Assembly: GCA_944390495.1 (NCBI GenBank) | Contig: CALXQE010000099.1 | Span: forward strand, 1 to 45,770 | From: an uncultured Clostridia bacterium | GTDB taxonomy: Bacteria; Bacillota; Clostridia; UBA1381 | Direction of reading: 5' to 3' | Length of the DNA: 45,770 bases | Part shown: in pieces, positions 9,134 to 18,931 of the stretch | Layout of the letters: each line of letters begins with the position of its first letter | Numbering within the stretch: the first letter of the stretch is position 1 | Made by a program: the position numbers and the translations under genes | The notes under the pieces: model-generated | What the model saw: the letters and a program-made list of their open reading frames with translations, nothing else | Database searches by the model: none | What the model was told of the DNA's origin: nothing

Positions 9134-9162
9134 TGTTCAAATTGAAATAAATGTGTTATAAT
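9134..9162 (+). promoter_or_regulatory. Probable promoter of the yicC housekeeping operon
   Basis: A perfect TATAAT at 9157-9162 lies 17 bases after TGTTCA (9134-9139), a weak -35 matching 3 of 6 bases. It sits between the preceding terminator and the yicC start at 9218, where a promoter is expected, since the 20 kb that follow are all plus strand with small gaps. Confidence 0.6.
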
Positions 9163-9217
9163 ATTTTAATAATGGCTTTTTATGCCTGCATAAAATTAAG
9201 TGACAGGGAGAGAACAA

Positions 9218-10096
9218 ATGCTTAAAAGTATGACAGGATACGGTAGAAATGAAGCCGTAACAGATGGTAAAAAGATACTTGTCGAGATAAAGTCGGTTAA
9301 TCATAGGTATTCAGACTACAATATTAAACTGCCAAGACACATGGGGTTTTTAGAGGATAAAATCCGTAAATATGTATCTTCATGTGTAACGAGAGGTAAG
9401 GTTGATATTTATATTAATGTTGAATATTATGAAACGGCTGACAAGGAAATAATATTAAATAAAGAAATTGCAAAAAATTATATTGAAGTTTTAAAACAGC
9501 TTCGAGATGAATTTAGTCTTGAAGACGATATAACTGTTTCAAAGGTTGCACAGAATCCTGACATATTCCTTATTGAAAGAGTGGAAGAAGATGAGGATAA
9601 GCTTTGGGAAAGTGTGAAATGTGTGCTTGATAAAGCTTTAACGGCATTTGTTGAAATGCGTAGCCGTGAGGGTGAAAGAATAGAACGTGACCTTAGAGAG
9701 AGAATAGAGTATATGGGAAAACTTGCAAAACAGATAGAGGAGCGTTCGCCGCAAACGGTAAAAGAATATAGTGACAGACTGTACGAAAAAATAAAAGAAG
9801 TTTTAGACGGAAGAGAAATTGACGAATCAAGAATACTTACTGAAGTTGCTATTTATGCGGACAAGGTAGCAGTAAATGAAGAAACGGTAAGACTGGCAAG
9901 TCATTTTGAAGAGTTTTACTCAATTATAGACAGCGGTGAACCGGCAGGAAGGCGTTTGGACTTCTTGATTCAGGAAATCAACAGAGAGGTCAATACAATA
10001 GGATCAAAGGCCGGTGATATAGATATTGCGAAAACTGTTGTAACACTTAAAGGCGAAATAGAAAAATTAAGGGAACAAATACAGAATATCGAATAG
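9218..10096 (+). CDS. yicC: YicC family endoribonuclease
   Basis: 292 residues, normal for the family. ATG 9218 is chosen because the conserved N-terminus is LKSMTGYGR and a GGGAG site precedes it at 9206-9210; the in-frame start at 9200 lacks one. The N-terminal YicC domain has [10 protein letters not shown] and [11 protein letters not shown]; the C-terminal DUF1732 domain ends with [21 protein letters not shown], the most conserved block. Escherichia coli YicC cleaves small RNAs such as RyhB, and related proteins from Gram-positives also have RNase activity. It is the first gene of the yicC-remA-gmk-rpoZ-priA series that is conserved in Firmicutes. The target RNAs are unknown here. Confidence 0.95.
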   Translation: MLKSMTGYGRNEAVTDGKKILVEIKSVNHRYSDYNIKLPRHMGFLEDKIRKYVSSCVTRGKVDIYINVEYYETADKEIILNKEIAKNYIEVLKQLRDEFSLEDDITVSKVAQNPDIFLIERVEEDEDKLWESVKCVLDKALTAFVEMRSREGERIERDLRERIEYMGKLAKQIEERSPQTVKEYSDRLYEKIKEVLDGREIDESRILTEVAIYADKVAVNEETVRLASHFEEFYSIIDSGEPAGRRLDFLIQEINREVNTIGSKAGDIDIAKTVVTLKGEIEKLREQIQNIE

Positions 10097-10107
10097 TAGG
10101 TGATATA

Positions 10108-10374
10108 ATGAAGCTTATAAATATAGGTTTTGGAAATATGGTAAATGCTGACAGAGTTATAGCGGTAGTAAGTCCTGAATCGGCACCTATTAAACGTGTA
10201 ATCCGAGAGGCTGAGGAAAACGGAAATCTTATTAATGCTACATACGGACGACGTACAAGGTCTGTAATAGTTACAGACAGCGACCATATAGTCCTCTCAG
10301 CACTTCAGACAGAAACGGTATCAAGCAGGCTTGATAGTGAATTACATGAGGAGGAGGTAAAAAATGATGAATAA
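10108..10374 (+). CDS. remA: RemA-type extracellular matrix regulator (DUF370)
   Basis: 88 residues, the family size. It starts [23 protein letters not shown] and contains the signature [17 protein letters not shown] followed by [23 protein letters not shown], nearly identical to the RemA/YlzA consensus. In Bacillus subtilis RemA is a ring-forming DNA-binding protein that activates matrix and osmoprotection genes; the arginines in RRTR are part of its DNA-contacting surface. The last 11 bases overlap the start of gmk, so the two are translationally coupled. An AGGTGAT-type ribosome binding site precedes it. Which genes it controls here cannot be told. Confidence 0.93.
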   Translation: MKLINIGFGNMVNADRVIAVVSPESAPIKRVIREAEENGNLINATYGRRTRSVIVTDSDHIVLSALQTETVSSRLDSELHEEEVKNDE

Positions 10375-10969
10375 AGGTTTATTATTTGTAATCTCAGGCC
10401 CATCGGGAACAGGTAAAGGTACGATATGTGATGAGCTTTTGAAAAATGAAAACAACAACTTGTTCCTGTCAATTTCAGCGACTACAAGAGAAAAAAGAAA
10501 AGATGAAACCGAAGGAGTAACGTATTACTACAAAACCATAGATGAATTTAAACGAATGATAAATAATGGTGAACTGCTTGAACATGCGGTGTATAACGGT
10601 AATTATTACGGTACTTTAAGGAAGAATGTAGAACAGATGCTTGATGAAGGTAAAAATGTACTTCTTGAGATTGAACCTCAGGGAGCACTTAATGTTAAGT
10701 GTAATTTCCCGGAAGCAATACTTATGTTTGTTATTCCACCGTCAGCCGATGAACTTAAAAATCGTCTTATAAACAGAGGACGTGAAAGTGAAGAACAAAT
10801 CGAAAAACGTCTTAATGCGGCGAAATGGGAACTTGAACAGGCTTGTAAGTACAGCCATATATTTGTAAATGACAACCTTGATGAATGTGTAAAAGAGATT
10901 GAAAAGATAATAAAAGAAGAAAATAAAAACAGAAATAAAGTAAATGAATTACTAAAAGAATGGAATTAA
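10364..10969 (+). CDS. gmk: Guanylate kinase
   Basis: 201 residues. It phosphorylates GMP to GDP with ATP. The P-loop GPSGTGKGT lies at residues 11-19, the GMP-binding region includes [19 protein letters not shown] near 40-58, and the lid region has [12 protein letters not shown] near 138-150. Two consecutive ATG codons (10364 and 10367) follow an AGGAGGAGG site; the first is given, and either is possible. The start overlaps remA by 11 bases. Neighbouring rpoZ makes this the usual nucleotide/RNA polymerase pair of the Firmicute cluster. Confidence 0.97.
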   Translation: MMNKGLLFVISGPSGTGKGTICDELLKNENNNLFLSISATTREKRKDETEGVTYYYKTIDEFKRMINNGELLEHAVYNGNYYGTLRKNVEQMLDEGKNVLLEIEPQGALNVKCNFPEAILMFVIPPSADELKNRLINRGRESEEQIEKRLNAAKWELEQACKYSHIFVNDNLDECVKEIEKIIKEENKNRNKVNELLKEWN

Positions 10970-10986
10970 AAAGGAGAAATGTTATT

Positions 10987-11304
10987 ATGATGATCAAACC
11001 TGGAATTACAGAACTATCAAAATGTGTAGACAGCAGATATACGTTAGTTACAATGGCTGCAAAACGTGCAAGAATGATTGGTGAAGCAAGAATGAAAGAT
11101 TATGACGCTTTCGGACATGATAAGCCAGTAACAGTTGCAGCTGATGAAATAGCAGAAGGCGTAGTAGGTTATGTACGTTCAGAGGCTATTGAACGTGCTA
11201 AGGAATGGGAAGAAGAAAAGGCTGCTGCAATTCTTTCAATGAATGAGAGCATTGCAGAACATAATATTGAAAGTACAGAGAATAACGATAATGACAGTGA
11301 GTAA
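10987..11304 (+). CDS. rpoZ: DNA-directed RNA polymerase omega subunit
   Basis: 105 residues. The start at ATG 10987 follows an AAGGAGAAA site at 10970-10978; an in-frame ATG at 10960 inside gmk lacks one. The omega signature is clear: MIKPGITELSKCVDSRYTLVTMAAKRAR, which matches the helix that wraps the beta-prime C-terminus, followed by the acidic C-terminal tail typical of Gram-positive omega. It helps assemble and stabilise the polymerase. The common clostridial/bacillar next gene coaBC is absent; priA follows after 24 bases. Confidence 0.95.
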   Translation: MMIKPGITELSKCVDSRYTLVTMAAKRARMIGEARMKDYDAFGHDKPVTVAADEIAEGVVGYVRSEAIERAKEWEEEKAAAILSMNESIAEHNIESTENNDNDSE

Positions 11305-11328
11305 GAAAATTCATAATAGGAGTAAGTA

Positions 11329-13764
11329 ATGATTGCAAGAATTATTGTGGATCAAAAGTCAAAGATGATTGATAAACCTTTTGATTATCTTATACCGCCG
11401 GAACTTGAAGACAGCATAAGTGTCGGCAGCAGAGTTATAGTACCTTTTTCTGCGGGAAATAAGGAGATAGAAGGTTTTTGCATAGGTATCAGAAATGAAA
11501 GCGAAACAAAAAGGCTAAAATCCATAATAAAAATTGCAAATGACTCAAATGGTTTCGATGAGGATATGCTCCCGCTTATTGAATGGATGCACAAAAAGTA
11601 TCTTGCACCATATTTAGATATTATTCATACGATTGTACCGTCGGGAACAGTGGTTAAAAGTAAGGAATGGGTTGTACTTGAAAATGAAGCAAGTGAAGAA
11701 AAATCACTTGTAAGACAGAATATTATAAATATTTTGAAGGACAACGGCGGAAGTATAGAAGTAGATGAATTATGTAATATTTGCGGCACTGACGTAAGAG
11801 ATCGTTTGCGTGATATGATAAAAAAAGGCACGCTGAAAAAGACCTATCGATTATCGTCAAAAATAAAAGCCAAAACAATTAAATGTTTAAAACTTGCAGT
11901 AGACAAAGAAACTGCTGAAAAAAATTATAAAAACATAATAAGAAAGGCACCGATGCAGTCGAAAATGCTAAAGGTTTTATGTTCTAATGAATATATATCA
12001 TGTGCTGATCTTGTTATGATTACAGGCGGAAATTACGGTACAATACGCAGTCTTGTAGAAAAAGGACTTGCAGAGTATATTGAGTTGTCAGATGTTCGTG
12101 ATCCGTATAGAGGGAGAAGTTTTGAAACAACCTCAAAAATGGTTCCGACACCTCAGCAGAAAACAGCAATAGAGGAGATAACAAAGTCAGTAAATAGTGG
12201 TGGCGGAGTGTATTTACTTCATGGAGTAACAGGCAGCGGAAAAACAGAGGTTTTTATGCAGTCGATTGATTATGTAATTTCACGTGGACAGACTGCAATT
12301 ATGCTTGTACCTGAAATATCACTTACACCGCAGATGGTATCGAGATTTATGTCACGTTTTGGCAGCCGTGTTGCAATTATCCACAGCGGATTATCCTTAG
12401 GAGAAAGATATGACCAGTGGCATAGGATAGCAGATGGTGAAGCAGATATTGTAATTGGAGCAAGAAGTGCTGTATTTGCACCGCTTAAAAATATTGGTAT
12501 AATCATTATAGATGAGGAACATTCAGATACATATAAATCTGAAATGTCACCAAGATACAATGCAAGAGATGTAGCAATTTTTCGCGGAAGTGAATATGGT
12601 GCAGCCGTTGTCATGGCTTCAGCAACTCCTTTGGTAGAAAGTTATTATTATGCTAAAACAGGCAAATATAAGCTAATTGAAATGGATTCAAGATACAATA
12701 ACAACAAAATGCCTGATATACATATAATTGATATGCGAAGTGAACTCATGCGTGGTAACAGAAGCATGATTTCGAGTGTTTTATATAATGAGATAGGCAG
12801 GAATCTTGGAAGAGGAGAACAAACTATTTTGTTTTTAAACAGACGTGGTTTTTCTACTTTTGTTTCATGCAGAAGCTGTGGTTATGTTCCTAAATGTCCT
12901 GATTGTGACATTTCTCTTACATATCATAAATTTGATGATAAATTGAAATGTCATTATTGCGGATATGAGATACCTAATTATAAAATATGCCCAGTATGCG
13001 GAAGTAAGTACATACGATATTTTGGTTCAGGGACACAAAAAGTTGAAGATGAAATAAAAAGACTATTTCCAAATGCTTCAACAATAAGAATGGATATGGA
13101 CACAACAGGAAAGAAACAATCACATGAAAAAATACTTCAAAAATTTGAAAAAGATAAAATAGACATTCTTATTGGCACACAAATGGTAGCTAAGGGACTG
13201 GATTTTGAAAATGTAACGCTGGTCGGCGTAATAACAGCTGATACGATGCTAAATATAAATGATTTTCGAAGTGGTGAAAGAACTTTTGCAATGCTTGAAC
13301 AGGTATCGGGACGAGCAGGTCGAGGAGAAAAAGAAGGACGTGCTGTAATACAAACATATTCTCCCGATAGTCAGGCAGTAAGCCTTGTTAAAACTCATGG
13401 TTATAAAGATTTTTACGAAAATGAAATCGCACAGAGAAGACTTATGTGGTATCCTCCTTTTTGTAAAATTATAGGTATAGTATTTCAGGGTACAGAACAG
13501 TCAATAGTTTCAGAGGCGGCAAGATATTTTGCTTGTGAAATAGAGAATACTAAGACAATGGCTCAAAAGATACAAATATTAGGACCTATTCCATCATATG
13601 TGTCTAAAATTAAAAATAAGTATCGATGGCAGATTATTTGCAAATGTGAAGATGATGATATTTTAGGAGAGATACTTTCAGACATAGAAATGAATTTTAG
13701 AAATAATAAAAAATTTACGCAAGTATCGGTGGTAATAGATAAATCGCCGAATATGATATATTAG
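11329..13764 (+). CDS. priA: Primosomal protein N' (replication restart helicase PriA)
   Basis: 811 residues, a normal length. PriA recognises stalled forks and loads the replicative helicase. The N-terminal 3' DNA-binding domain starts [23 protein letters not shown]. Walker [10 protein letters not shown] lies near residues 297-305 and the DEEH box ([13 protein letters not shown]) near 393-405. Eight zinc-binding cysteines in four pairs (CRSCGY, CPDC, CHYC and CPVC) span about 514-557. The helicase motif [18 protein letters not shown] and [13 protein letters not shown] follow. An AGGAG site precedes ATG 11329. It sits between rpoZ and def, the usual place apart from the missing coaBC. Confidence 0.97.
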   Translation: MIARIIVDQKSKMIDKPFDYLIPPELEDSISVGSRVIVPFSAGNKEIEGFCIGIRNESETKRLKSIIKIANDSNGFDEDMLPLIEWMHKKYLAPYLDIIHTIVPSGTVVKSKEWVVLENEASEEKSLVRQNIINILKDNGGSIEVDELCNICGTDVRDRLRDMIKKGTLKKTYRLSSKIKAKTIKCLKLAVDKETAEKNYKNIIRKAPMQSKMLKVLCSNEYISCADLVMITGGNYGTIRSLVEKGLAEYIELSDVRDPYRGRSFETTSKMVPTPQQKTAIEEITKSVNSGGGVYLLHGVTGSGKTEVFMQSIDYVISRGQTAIMLVPEISLTPQMVSRFMSRFGSRVAIIHSGLSLGERYDQWHRIADGEADIVIGARSAVFAPLKNIGIIIIDEEHSDTYKSEMSPRYNARDVAIFRGSEYGAAVVMASATPLVESYYYAKTGKYKLIEMDSRYNNNKMPDIHIIDMRSELMRGNRSMISSVLYNEIGRNLGRGEQTILFLNRRGFSTFVSCRSCGYVPKCPDCDISLTYHKFDDKLKCHYCGYEIPNYKICPVCGSKYIRYFGSGTQKVEDEIKRLFPNASTIRMDMDTTGKKQSHEKILQKFEKDKIDILIGTQMVAKGLDFENVTLVGVITADTMLNINDFRSGERTFAMLEQVSGRAGRGEKEGRAVIQTYSPDSQAVSLVKTHGYKDFYENEIAQRRLMWYPPFCKIIGIVFQGTEQSIVSEAARYFACEIENTKTMAQKIQILGPIPSYVSKIKNKYRWQIICKCEDDDILGEILSDIEMNFRNNKKFTQVSVVIDKSPNMIY

Positions 13765-13778
13765 AAAGGGGAATAAAA

Positions 13779-14228
13779 GTGGCTATAAGGCAGATAAGAA
13801 CACAAGGTGATGAAATACTTAATAAAAAATGTAAGACGGTAACGAAGTTTGATGAAAAACTGCATATTCTCCTTGATGATATGTATGATACAATGAAGGA
13901 TCGTGACGGTGTCGGACTTGCTGCTCCACAGGTGGGTATATTAAAAAGAGCTGTTGTGATTGATATTGGAAACGGTAAAATCGAACTTATAAACCCAGAA
14001 ATAATAGAAGAGAGCGGCAGTCAAACTGGAAGCGAAGGATGTCTTAGCGTGCCGGGAGTATGGGGTGAAGTGACAAGACCGAATATTGTTACTGTTAAAG
14101 CACAGGATAGAGATGGTAAGTGGTTTAAAATTACAGGTGAAGAGTTATTGGCAAGAGCTTTTTGTCATGAAGTTGAGCATCTTGACGGTCACTTGTTTAC
14201 GGAAAAGGTTGAAAAATATCTTGAATAG
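13779..14228 (+). CDS. def: Peptide deformylase
   Basis: 149 residues, starting at GTG 13779 after an AAAGGGGA site. It removes the N-formyl group from nascent proteins. All three metal/catalytic motifs are intact: [10 protein letters not shown] (residues 44-53), EGCLSVPG with the metal Cys88, and HEVEHLDG with His130, Glu131 and His134. It lies directly before fmt, the enzyme that adds the formyl group, with an 11-base gap, the classical def-fmt pairing. Confidence 0.97.
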   Translation: MAIRQIRTQGDEILNKKCKTVTKFDEKLHILLDDMYDTMKDRDGVGLAAPQVGILKRAVVIDIGNGKIELINPEIIEESGSQTGSEGCLSVPGVWGEVTRPNIVTVKAQDRDGKWFKITGEELLARAFCHEVEHLDGHLFTEKVEKYLE

Positions 14229-14239
14229 GAGGTTTTGTC

Positions 14240-15172
14240 ATGAAAATTCTTTTTATGGGTACTCCGGATTTTGCAGCGGAAGCGTTAAAGGCGTTAATAG
14301 ATGCAAAATTAGATGTTATAGCAGTGGTGTCACAGCCTGATAAACCAAAGGGCAGAGGACACAAGCTAATGCCAACAGAAGTAAAACAAGCTGCACTTGA
14401 GGCAGGACTTACAGTGTATCAGCCGGAAAAAATAAAAAATGGTGAACTTCAGGAAATTTTAGATAATTTAAAGCCTGATTTAATAGTTGTTGTTGCATAC
14501 GGAAAGATTTTACCTGACTATATAATTAATTATCCTAAATATGGCTGTATCAATATTCATGCTTCGCTTTTACCGAAATACAGAGGCGCGGCACCAATAC
14601 AGTGGTCAATTATAAACGGCGATAAAAAAACAGGTGTTACTACAATGAAGATGGACAGCGGTATTGATACTGGAGATATACTTCTTACGGAAGAAACAGA
14701 AATAGGTGAATATGAAACAAGTGAAGAATTATTTGACAGGCTTGCAAAGATAGGCGGAAAGCTTATAGTTAAAACGATAGAAGAGATAGAAAATATTACA
14801 CCGATTCCACAAAATCATGCACAGCATACTTATGCACCGATGATAAAGCGAGAAACAGGAATTATTGATTGGAATAAGTCAGCCAGGGAGATTTCAAAGT
14901 TAATATGTGGAATGAATTCATGGCCGCTTGCAAGCACACAATATAAAGGAGAAACTCTAAAAATTGTTGCTGCGAAAGTGCAAGATGAAAATACTGGAAA
15001 AGAACCTGGTACGATTATTGCACTTGAAAAGGGAAAAGGGCTGAAAGTGGCATGTGGCAGTGGTGTGCTGTATATACAGGTGGCACAGTTTGCTCAAAGC
15101 AGAAAAATGAATGTAGAGGATTATGCAAGAGGACATGAAATAGAAATAGGAACTGTTCTCGGAAAGGAATAA
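14240..15172 (+). CDS. fmt: Methionyl-tRNA formyltransferase
   Basis: 310 residues. It transfers a formyl group from 10-formyltetrahydrofolate to initiator Met-tRNA. The N-terminal Rossmann-type catalytic domain has ILFMGTPDFA, VVSQPDKPKGRG, the loop INIHASLLPKYRGAAPIQW with the catalytic Asn and His, and MDSGIDTGDIL. The C-terminal OB-fold tRNA-binding domain starts near residue 205. AGGAGG at 14226-14231 overlaps the def stop codon, so translation is coupled to def. Confidence 0.97.
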   Translation: MKILFMGTPDFAAEALKALIDAKLDVIAVVSQPDKPKGRGHKLMPTEVKQAALEAGLTVYQPEKIKNGELQEILDNLKPDLIVVVAYGKILPDYIINYPKYGCINIHASLLPKYRGAAPIQWSIINGDKKTGVTTMKMDSGIDTGDILLTEETEIGEYETSEELFDRLAKIGGKLIVKTIEEIENITPIPQNHAQHTYAPMIKRETGIIDWNKSAREISKLICGMNSWPLASTQYKGETLKIVAAKVQDENTGKEPGTIIALEKGKGLKVACGSGVLYIQVAQFAQSRKMNVEDYARGHEIEIGTVLGKE

Positions 15173-15175
15173 TGT

Positions 15176-15865
15176 ATGTTTTTTTATGGATATGATCCCA
15201 CGTATGTACTTGTTATAGCTGCTTTTTTTCTTACCTTGTTTGCATCTTTTGGTGTAAAGTCGACTTTTAGTAAGTATGACAAGGTATATAGTTCAAGAGG
15301 TATAACAGGTGAAAGGGCTGCGAGGATGATACTTGATGCTAATGGTCTAAATCATATAAGAATTGAACACGTTTCCGGAAGTTTAACTGACCATTACAGC
15401 CCTAATGAAAATGTTATAAGGCTTTCGGATTCAACGTATTCATCAACTTCAGTTGCGGCAATAGGTGTGGCAGCACATGAATGCGGACACGCTATTCAGC
15501 ATAAAGTTGGATATATTCCGATTAAAATAAGAAATGGCATTGTTCCATTAGTAAATGTATGTAATGGACTTTCAATGCCATTGTTCTTAATAGGGTTAAT
15601 ATTCGGTATAGGTTCATTGGCGATGGTTGGTGCACTATTATTTGGTGCAGTTTTGCTGTTTCAAGTTATAACTTTGCCAACTGAGATAAATGCCTCAAGA
15701 CGTGCTATGCAGACGCTTGAGAGTATGTACATGCTTGAGGGCGATGAACTTAAAGGTGCGAGAAAAACACTTACGGCAGCAGCTATGACGTATGTGGCGG
15801 CGGTTGCTTCAACAGCACTGCAATCTTTAAGACTTGTTATGCTTGCAAATCGTAGGAGAGACTAA
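15176..15865 (+). CDS. YugP-like neutral zinc metallopeptidase (membrane)
   Basis: 229 residues with N-terminal and central hydrophobic helices. The zinc motif HECGH (in VAAHECGHAIQHK) lies near residues 102-106. The distal part has LPTEINASRRAM, typical of the YugP/DUF2268-like membrane zinc metallopeptidase family (peptidase_membr_zinc). The N-terminus has FFYGYDPTYVLVI and a GITGERAARMILDANGL segment also typical of the family. Substrates are unknown. It starts 3 bases after fmt stops and its stop codon overlaps the rsmB start by one base, so it is embedded in the operon. This position is common in Clostridia and absent in Bacillus subtilis. Confidence 0.88.
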   Translation: MFFYGYDPTYVLVIAAFFLTLFASFGVKSTFSKYDKVYSSRGITGERAARMILDANGLNHIRIEHVSGSLTDHYSPNENVIRLSDSTYSSTSVAAIGVAAHECGHAIQHKVGYIPIKIRNGIVPLVNVCNGLSMPLFLIGLIFGIGSLAMVGALLFGAVLLFQVITLPTEINASRRAMQTLESMYMLEGDELKGARKTLTAAAMTYVAAVASTALQSLRLVMLANRRRD

Positions 15866-17127
15866 TGATAAATTCAAGAGAAATAGCCATGAAGGTACTT
15901 TATGAAATTGAATACGAAGGTGCATATTCAAACATGGCATTAAAAAAAGCTTTAAGAAACGGAGAAATTAGTCATCGTGATAAAGCGTTTATTACTCATT
16001 TGGTATATGGAGTTACGGATAAAAAAATTACGCTTGATTATATAATATCAAAATTTTCAAAAATCAAGTTAAAAAAAATATCGAAGTATATTTTGATGAT
16101 TTTGAGAATGGGAGTATATCAGATTAAATTTATGGATAAGGTTCCTGAAAGTGCCGCTGTAAATGAATGTGTAAAATTAGCAAGACGCTACGGTCATGGT
16201 GCGTCTGCAGGATTTGTAAACGGTATGCTTCGAAATGTTGTAAGAAGTGATATAGAATATCCTAAGGATAAAATTGAATATATGTCTGTAAAATATTCCG
16301 TTCCATTGTGGCTTTGCAAAAAATGGATAAATGATTTTGGATTTGAATTTACAAATGAGCTTTTAAAATCATTTGAACAAAGTACAAGAGTATGTGTGCG
16401 TCCAAATACGCTAAAAATAACGGAACAGGAGCTTTCTGATAAACTAAATGATGAAGGTAATAAGGCGGAAGTTAAAAATAATCTTGTATATATTGAAGGG
16501 TTTGATATAGGAAACGATGAACTGTATAAAAAAGGATATTATACAGTTCAGGATGAAGCGGCGTATACGGCAGGCAAGGTGCTTGCACCAAAATCGGGAG
16601 AAACAGTTATAGATATGTGTGCAGCACCAGGAGGAAAGACAACTCATTTGGCTGAAATAATGTGCAATAAAGGCGAAATTTTTGCTTTTGACATACACGA
16701 ACATAAAATAGCGATTATACAGAAAAATGCCGAAAGGCTTGGAATATCAATAATAAAAACTGAAATTTCTGACGGAAGTGTATTTAATAAAAAGTATGCA
16801 GAAAAAGCTGATAAAATTTTATGCGATGTTCCCTGTTCAGGACTGGGCATAATAAGACGTAAGCCGGAAATAAAATGGAATAGGAATGAAGATGACGATT
16901 TCCATTCTTTGCAAGAACAGATACTTTTAAATGCTTCAAAATATTTAAAAAAAGGTGGAGAATTGGTATATTCAACATGTACAATAAATAAAGAAGAAAA
17001 TGAAGAAGTAACGAGCGGATTTTTGAAAGAAAACAGTAATTTTGAAAAACTGTATGAAAAGACTTTTTATCCGCATATAGATAATACAGATGGTTTTTAT
17101 ATATGTAAAATTAAAAGGATAAGATAA
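15865..17127 (+). CDS. rsmB: 16S rRNA (cytosine-967-C5)-methyltransferase RsmB
   Basis: 420 residues. An N-terminal NusB-like RNA-binding domain occupies about 1-130 (NSREIAMKVLYEIEYEGAYSN). The SAM-binding domain has DMCAAPGGKTTHLAE near 250, CDVPCSGLGIIRRKPEIKW with the catalytic-cycle cysteine in PCSG, and YSTCTINKEENE with the nucleophilic cysteine in STCT. It methylates C967 of 16S rRNA in the canonical case. Start and stop abut its neighbours: TAATG with the YugP-like gene, and rlmN begins at the very next base. Confidence 0.96.
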   Translation: MINSREIAMKVLYEIEYEGAYSNMALKKALRNGEISHRDKAFITHLVYGVTDKKITLDYIISKFSKIKLKKISKYILMILRMGVYQIKFMDKVPESAAVNECVKLARRYGHGASAGFVNGMLRNVVRSDIEYPKDKIEYMSVKYSVPLWLCKKWINDFGFEFTNELLKSFEQSTRVCVRPNTLKITEQELSDKLNDEGNKAEVKNNLVYIEGFDIGNDELYKKGYYTVQDEAAYTAGKVLAPKSGETVIDMCAAPGGKTTHLAEIMCNKGEIFAFDIHEHKIAIIQKNAERLGISIIKTEISDGSVFNKKYAEKADKILCDVPCSGLGIIRRKPEIKWNRNEDDDFHSLQEQILLNASKYLKKGGELVYSTCTINKEENEEVTSGFLKENSNFEKLYEKTFYPHIDNTDGFYICKIKRIR

Positions 17128-18147
17128 ATGATTGATTTAAAGGATTTTGAATATGAAGAACTTGTTCAGTATTTGCTGTCGATAGGAGAGAAAAAATTCA
17201 GAGCGGAGCAGATATTTTCATGGCTTCATAAAGGTGCCCAAAGTTACGAAGAAATGACAAATCTCTCAAAGGCTACAAGAGAGCGTTTGTCAAAAGAAAC
17301 GTATGTATCAACGCTTAAAATACGTGAAAAATATGTTTCAAAGATAGATGGCACAGTTAAATACTTGTTTGAGTTGCCTGACGGTAATTGTATAGAAAGT
17401 GTAGTGATGCGTTATCATCATGGACTTACAATCTGTATATCAAGTCAGGTAGGGTGCAGAATGGGCTGTCGTTTTTGTGCATCAACAATAGGTGGACTTT
17501 ACAGAAACCTGACAGCGGGAGAAATACTAAATCAAGTGATTTTTGCACAAAAGGATATTGGTGAGAGAATTAGTAATATCGTTATGATGGGCATAGGTGA
17601 ACCACTTGATAACTTTGACAATGTAATAAAATTTCTTCACAATGTAAATCACGAAAAGGGATTAAATATAGGTTATAGGCATATATCATTGTCAACATGT
17701 GGCGTAGTACCCGGAATATATAATTTAGCAGAAGAAATGCTTCCGATAACTTTAACTATTTCGCTTCATGCACCGAATGATACGATTCGTGATACAATTA
17801 TGCCGGTTAATCATAAGTATAATATATCTAAGTTGCTTGAAGCGTGTAAATTTTATGCAGAAAAAACCGGAAGAAGAATTAGTTTTGAATATTCTCTTAT
17901 TCACGGAGTAAATGACAGCATGGATAACGCTAAAGAATTGGCTAAACTAATTAAAAATCTACACAGCCATGTGAATTTGATACCGGTGAATAAGGTTGAG
18001 GAAAGAGACTTTCACAAAGGTAGCAATGATGAAATTCGTGCATTCAGAGACAAATTGGAAACTCTTGGAATAAATGCAACTATAAGACGTGAACTTGGAG
18101 CAGATATTTCTGCTTCTTGTGGACAATTGCGAAAAAAAGTGTTATAA
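17128..18147 (+). CDS. rlmN: Dual-specificity 23S rRNA/tRNA adenine-C2 methyltransferase RlmN (radical SAM)
   Basis: 339 residues. It methylates C2 of A2503 in 23S rRNA and of A37 in some tRNAs. The radical-SAM CxxxCxxC is in GCRMGCRFCAS, with cysteines 110, 114 and 117. The GEP motif reads GIGEPLDNFDN, and the second essential cysteine is in the C-terminal SASCGQL. It starts immediately after the rsmB stop codon with no spacer. Its last bases carry the promoter of the following phosphatase/kinase genes: the -10 box overlaps its stop codon. Confidence 0.97.
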   Translation: MIDLKDFEYEELVQYLLSIGEKKFRAEQIFSWLHKGAQSYEEMTNLSKATRERLSKETYVSTLKIREKYVSKIDGTVKYLFELPDGNCIESVVMRYHHGLTICISSQVGCRMGCRFCASTIGGLYRNLTAGEILNQVIFAQKDIGERISNIVMMGIGEPLDNFDNVIKFLHNVNHEKGLNIGYRHISLSTCGVVPGIYNLAEEMLPITLTISLHAPNDTIRDTIMPVNHKYNISKLLEACKFYAEKTGRRISFEYSLIHGVNDSMDNAKELAKLIKNLHSHVNLIPVNKVEERDFHKGSNDEIRAFRDKLETLGINATIRRELGADISASCGQLRKKVL

Positions 18148-18148
18148 T
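18120..18148 (+). promoter_or_regulatory. Internal promoter for the PP2C-PASTA kinase section
   Basis: TGGACA (18120-18125, 5 of 6 matches to TTGACA) and a perfect TATAAT (18143-18148) are separated by exactly 17 bases. The -10 box overlaps the rlmN stop codon, so this signal lies within coding sequence of the upstream gene. It would let the signalling pair and the downstream genes rsgA, rpe and thiN be transcribed independently of the yicC promoter. Confidence 0.75.
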
Positions 18149-18190
18149 ACCATATATCTAGTTTTATTTACAAAGCGAGGTGAGTAAAAG

Positions 18191-18931
18191 ATGCAGTTTG
18201 GTGCGGTTACCGATATAGGAATGCGTAGGAAAATCAATGAAGATAATTATTATGTGAATGAAAACGATACATTCCCTTATGCAATTGTAGCAGATGGTAT
18301 GGGCGGACATCAAGCGGGAGAAATAGCCAGTATGATGTTGGTGGATATTATAAGCAATCATCTTGAGAAACATCTTGACAAAGAGCTTGATTATGTAGAA
18401 GCTGGAGAAATAATTCGCCGGTCTTTTATTTCTGCAAATACCATAATATATAATTATGCTAAAAATCATTATAAAATAATGGGAATGGGAACTACGGCTA
18501 CATGTGCAATGATTTATCAAAATAAGATAATAACAGCACATGTTGGTGATTCGAGAGCATACATGATAGGCGATGACATAAAACAAATAACTAAGGATCA
18601 TTCCTATGTTCAGGAACTTGTATCAAGAGGTGAGATAAGTCCGGAAATGGCTAAAAATCACCCTAAAAAGAACTACATAACACGAGCTATTGGAGCAGAA
18701 GATACCGTTAAGGTAGATATATCTATTAAACCGTATAATGGTGAAGTAATAGTTTTATGCAGTGACGGTCTTACTAATTTCGTTGAAGATGATGAAATAA
18801 TGAATTATATTAAAAATAACGACAGCCTTCAAGAAGGTGCAGAGAAGCTTGTTGAACTTGCAAATTCACGAGGAGGCGGAGATAATATAACTATTGTTGC
18901 TTTTGAAAGGGAGAAATGCGATAATGAATAG
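18191..18931 (+). CDS. prpC: PP2C-type serine/threonine phosphatase (PrpC/Stp)
   Basis: 246 residues. It reverses phosphorylation by the PASTA kinase encoded next. PP2C metal motifs are intact: RRKINEDNYY near residue 16, VADGMGGHQAGEIAS near 37-50, AHVGDSRAYM near 118, CSDGLTNFVEDDE near 190, and GGDNITIVAFE at the end. The start ATG 18191 follows GCGAGGTGAG. The last 8 bases overlap the kinase start, giving the usual coupled phosphatase-kinase arrangement. A cytoplasmic location is expected. Confidence 0.95.
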   Translation: MQFGAVTDIGMRRKINEDNYYVNENDTFPYAIVADGMGGHQAGEIASMMLVDIISNHLEKHLDKELDYVEAGEIIRRSFISANTIIYNYAKNHYKIMGMGTTATCAMIYQNKIITAHVGDSRAYMIGDDIKQITKDHSYVQELVSRGEISPEMAKNHPKKNYITRAIGAEDTVKVDISIKPYNGEVIVLCSDGLTNFVEDDEIMNYIKNNDSLQEGAEKLVELANSRGGGDNITIVAFEREKCDNE

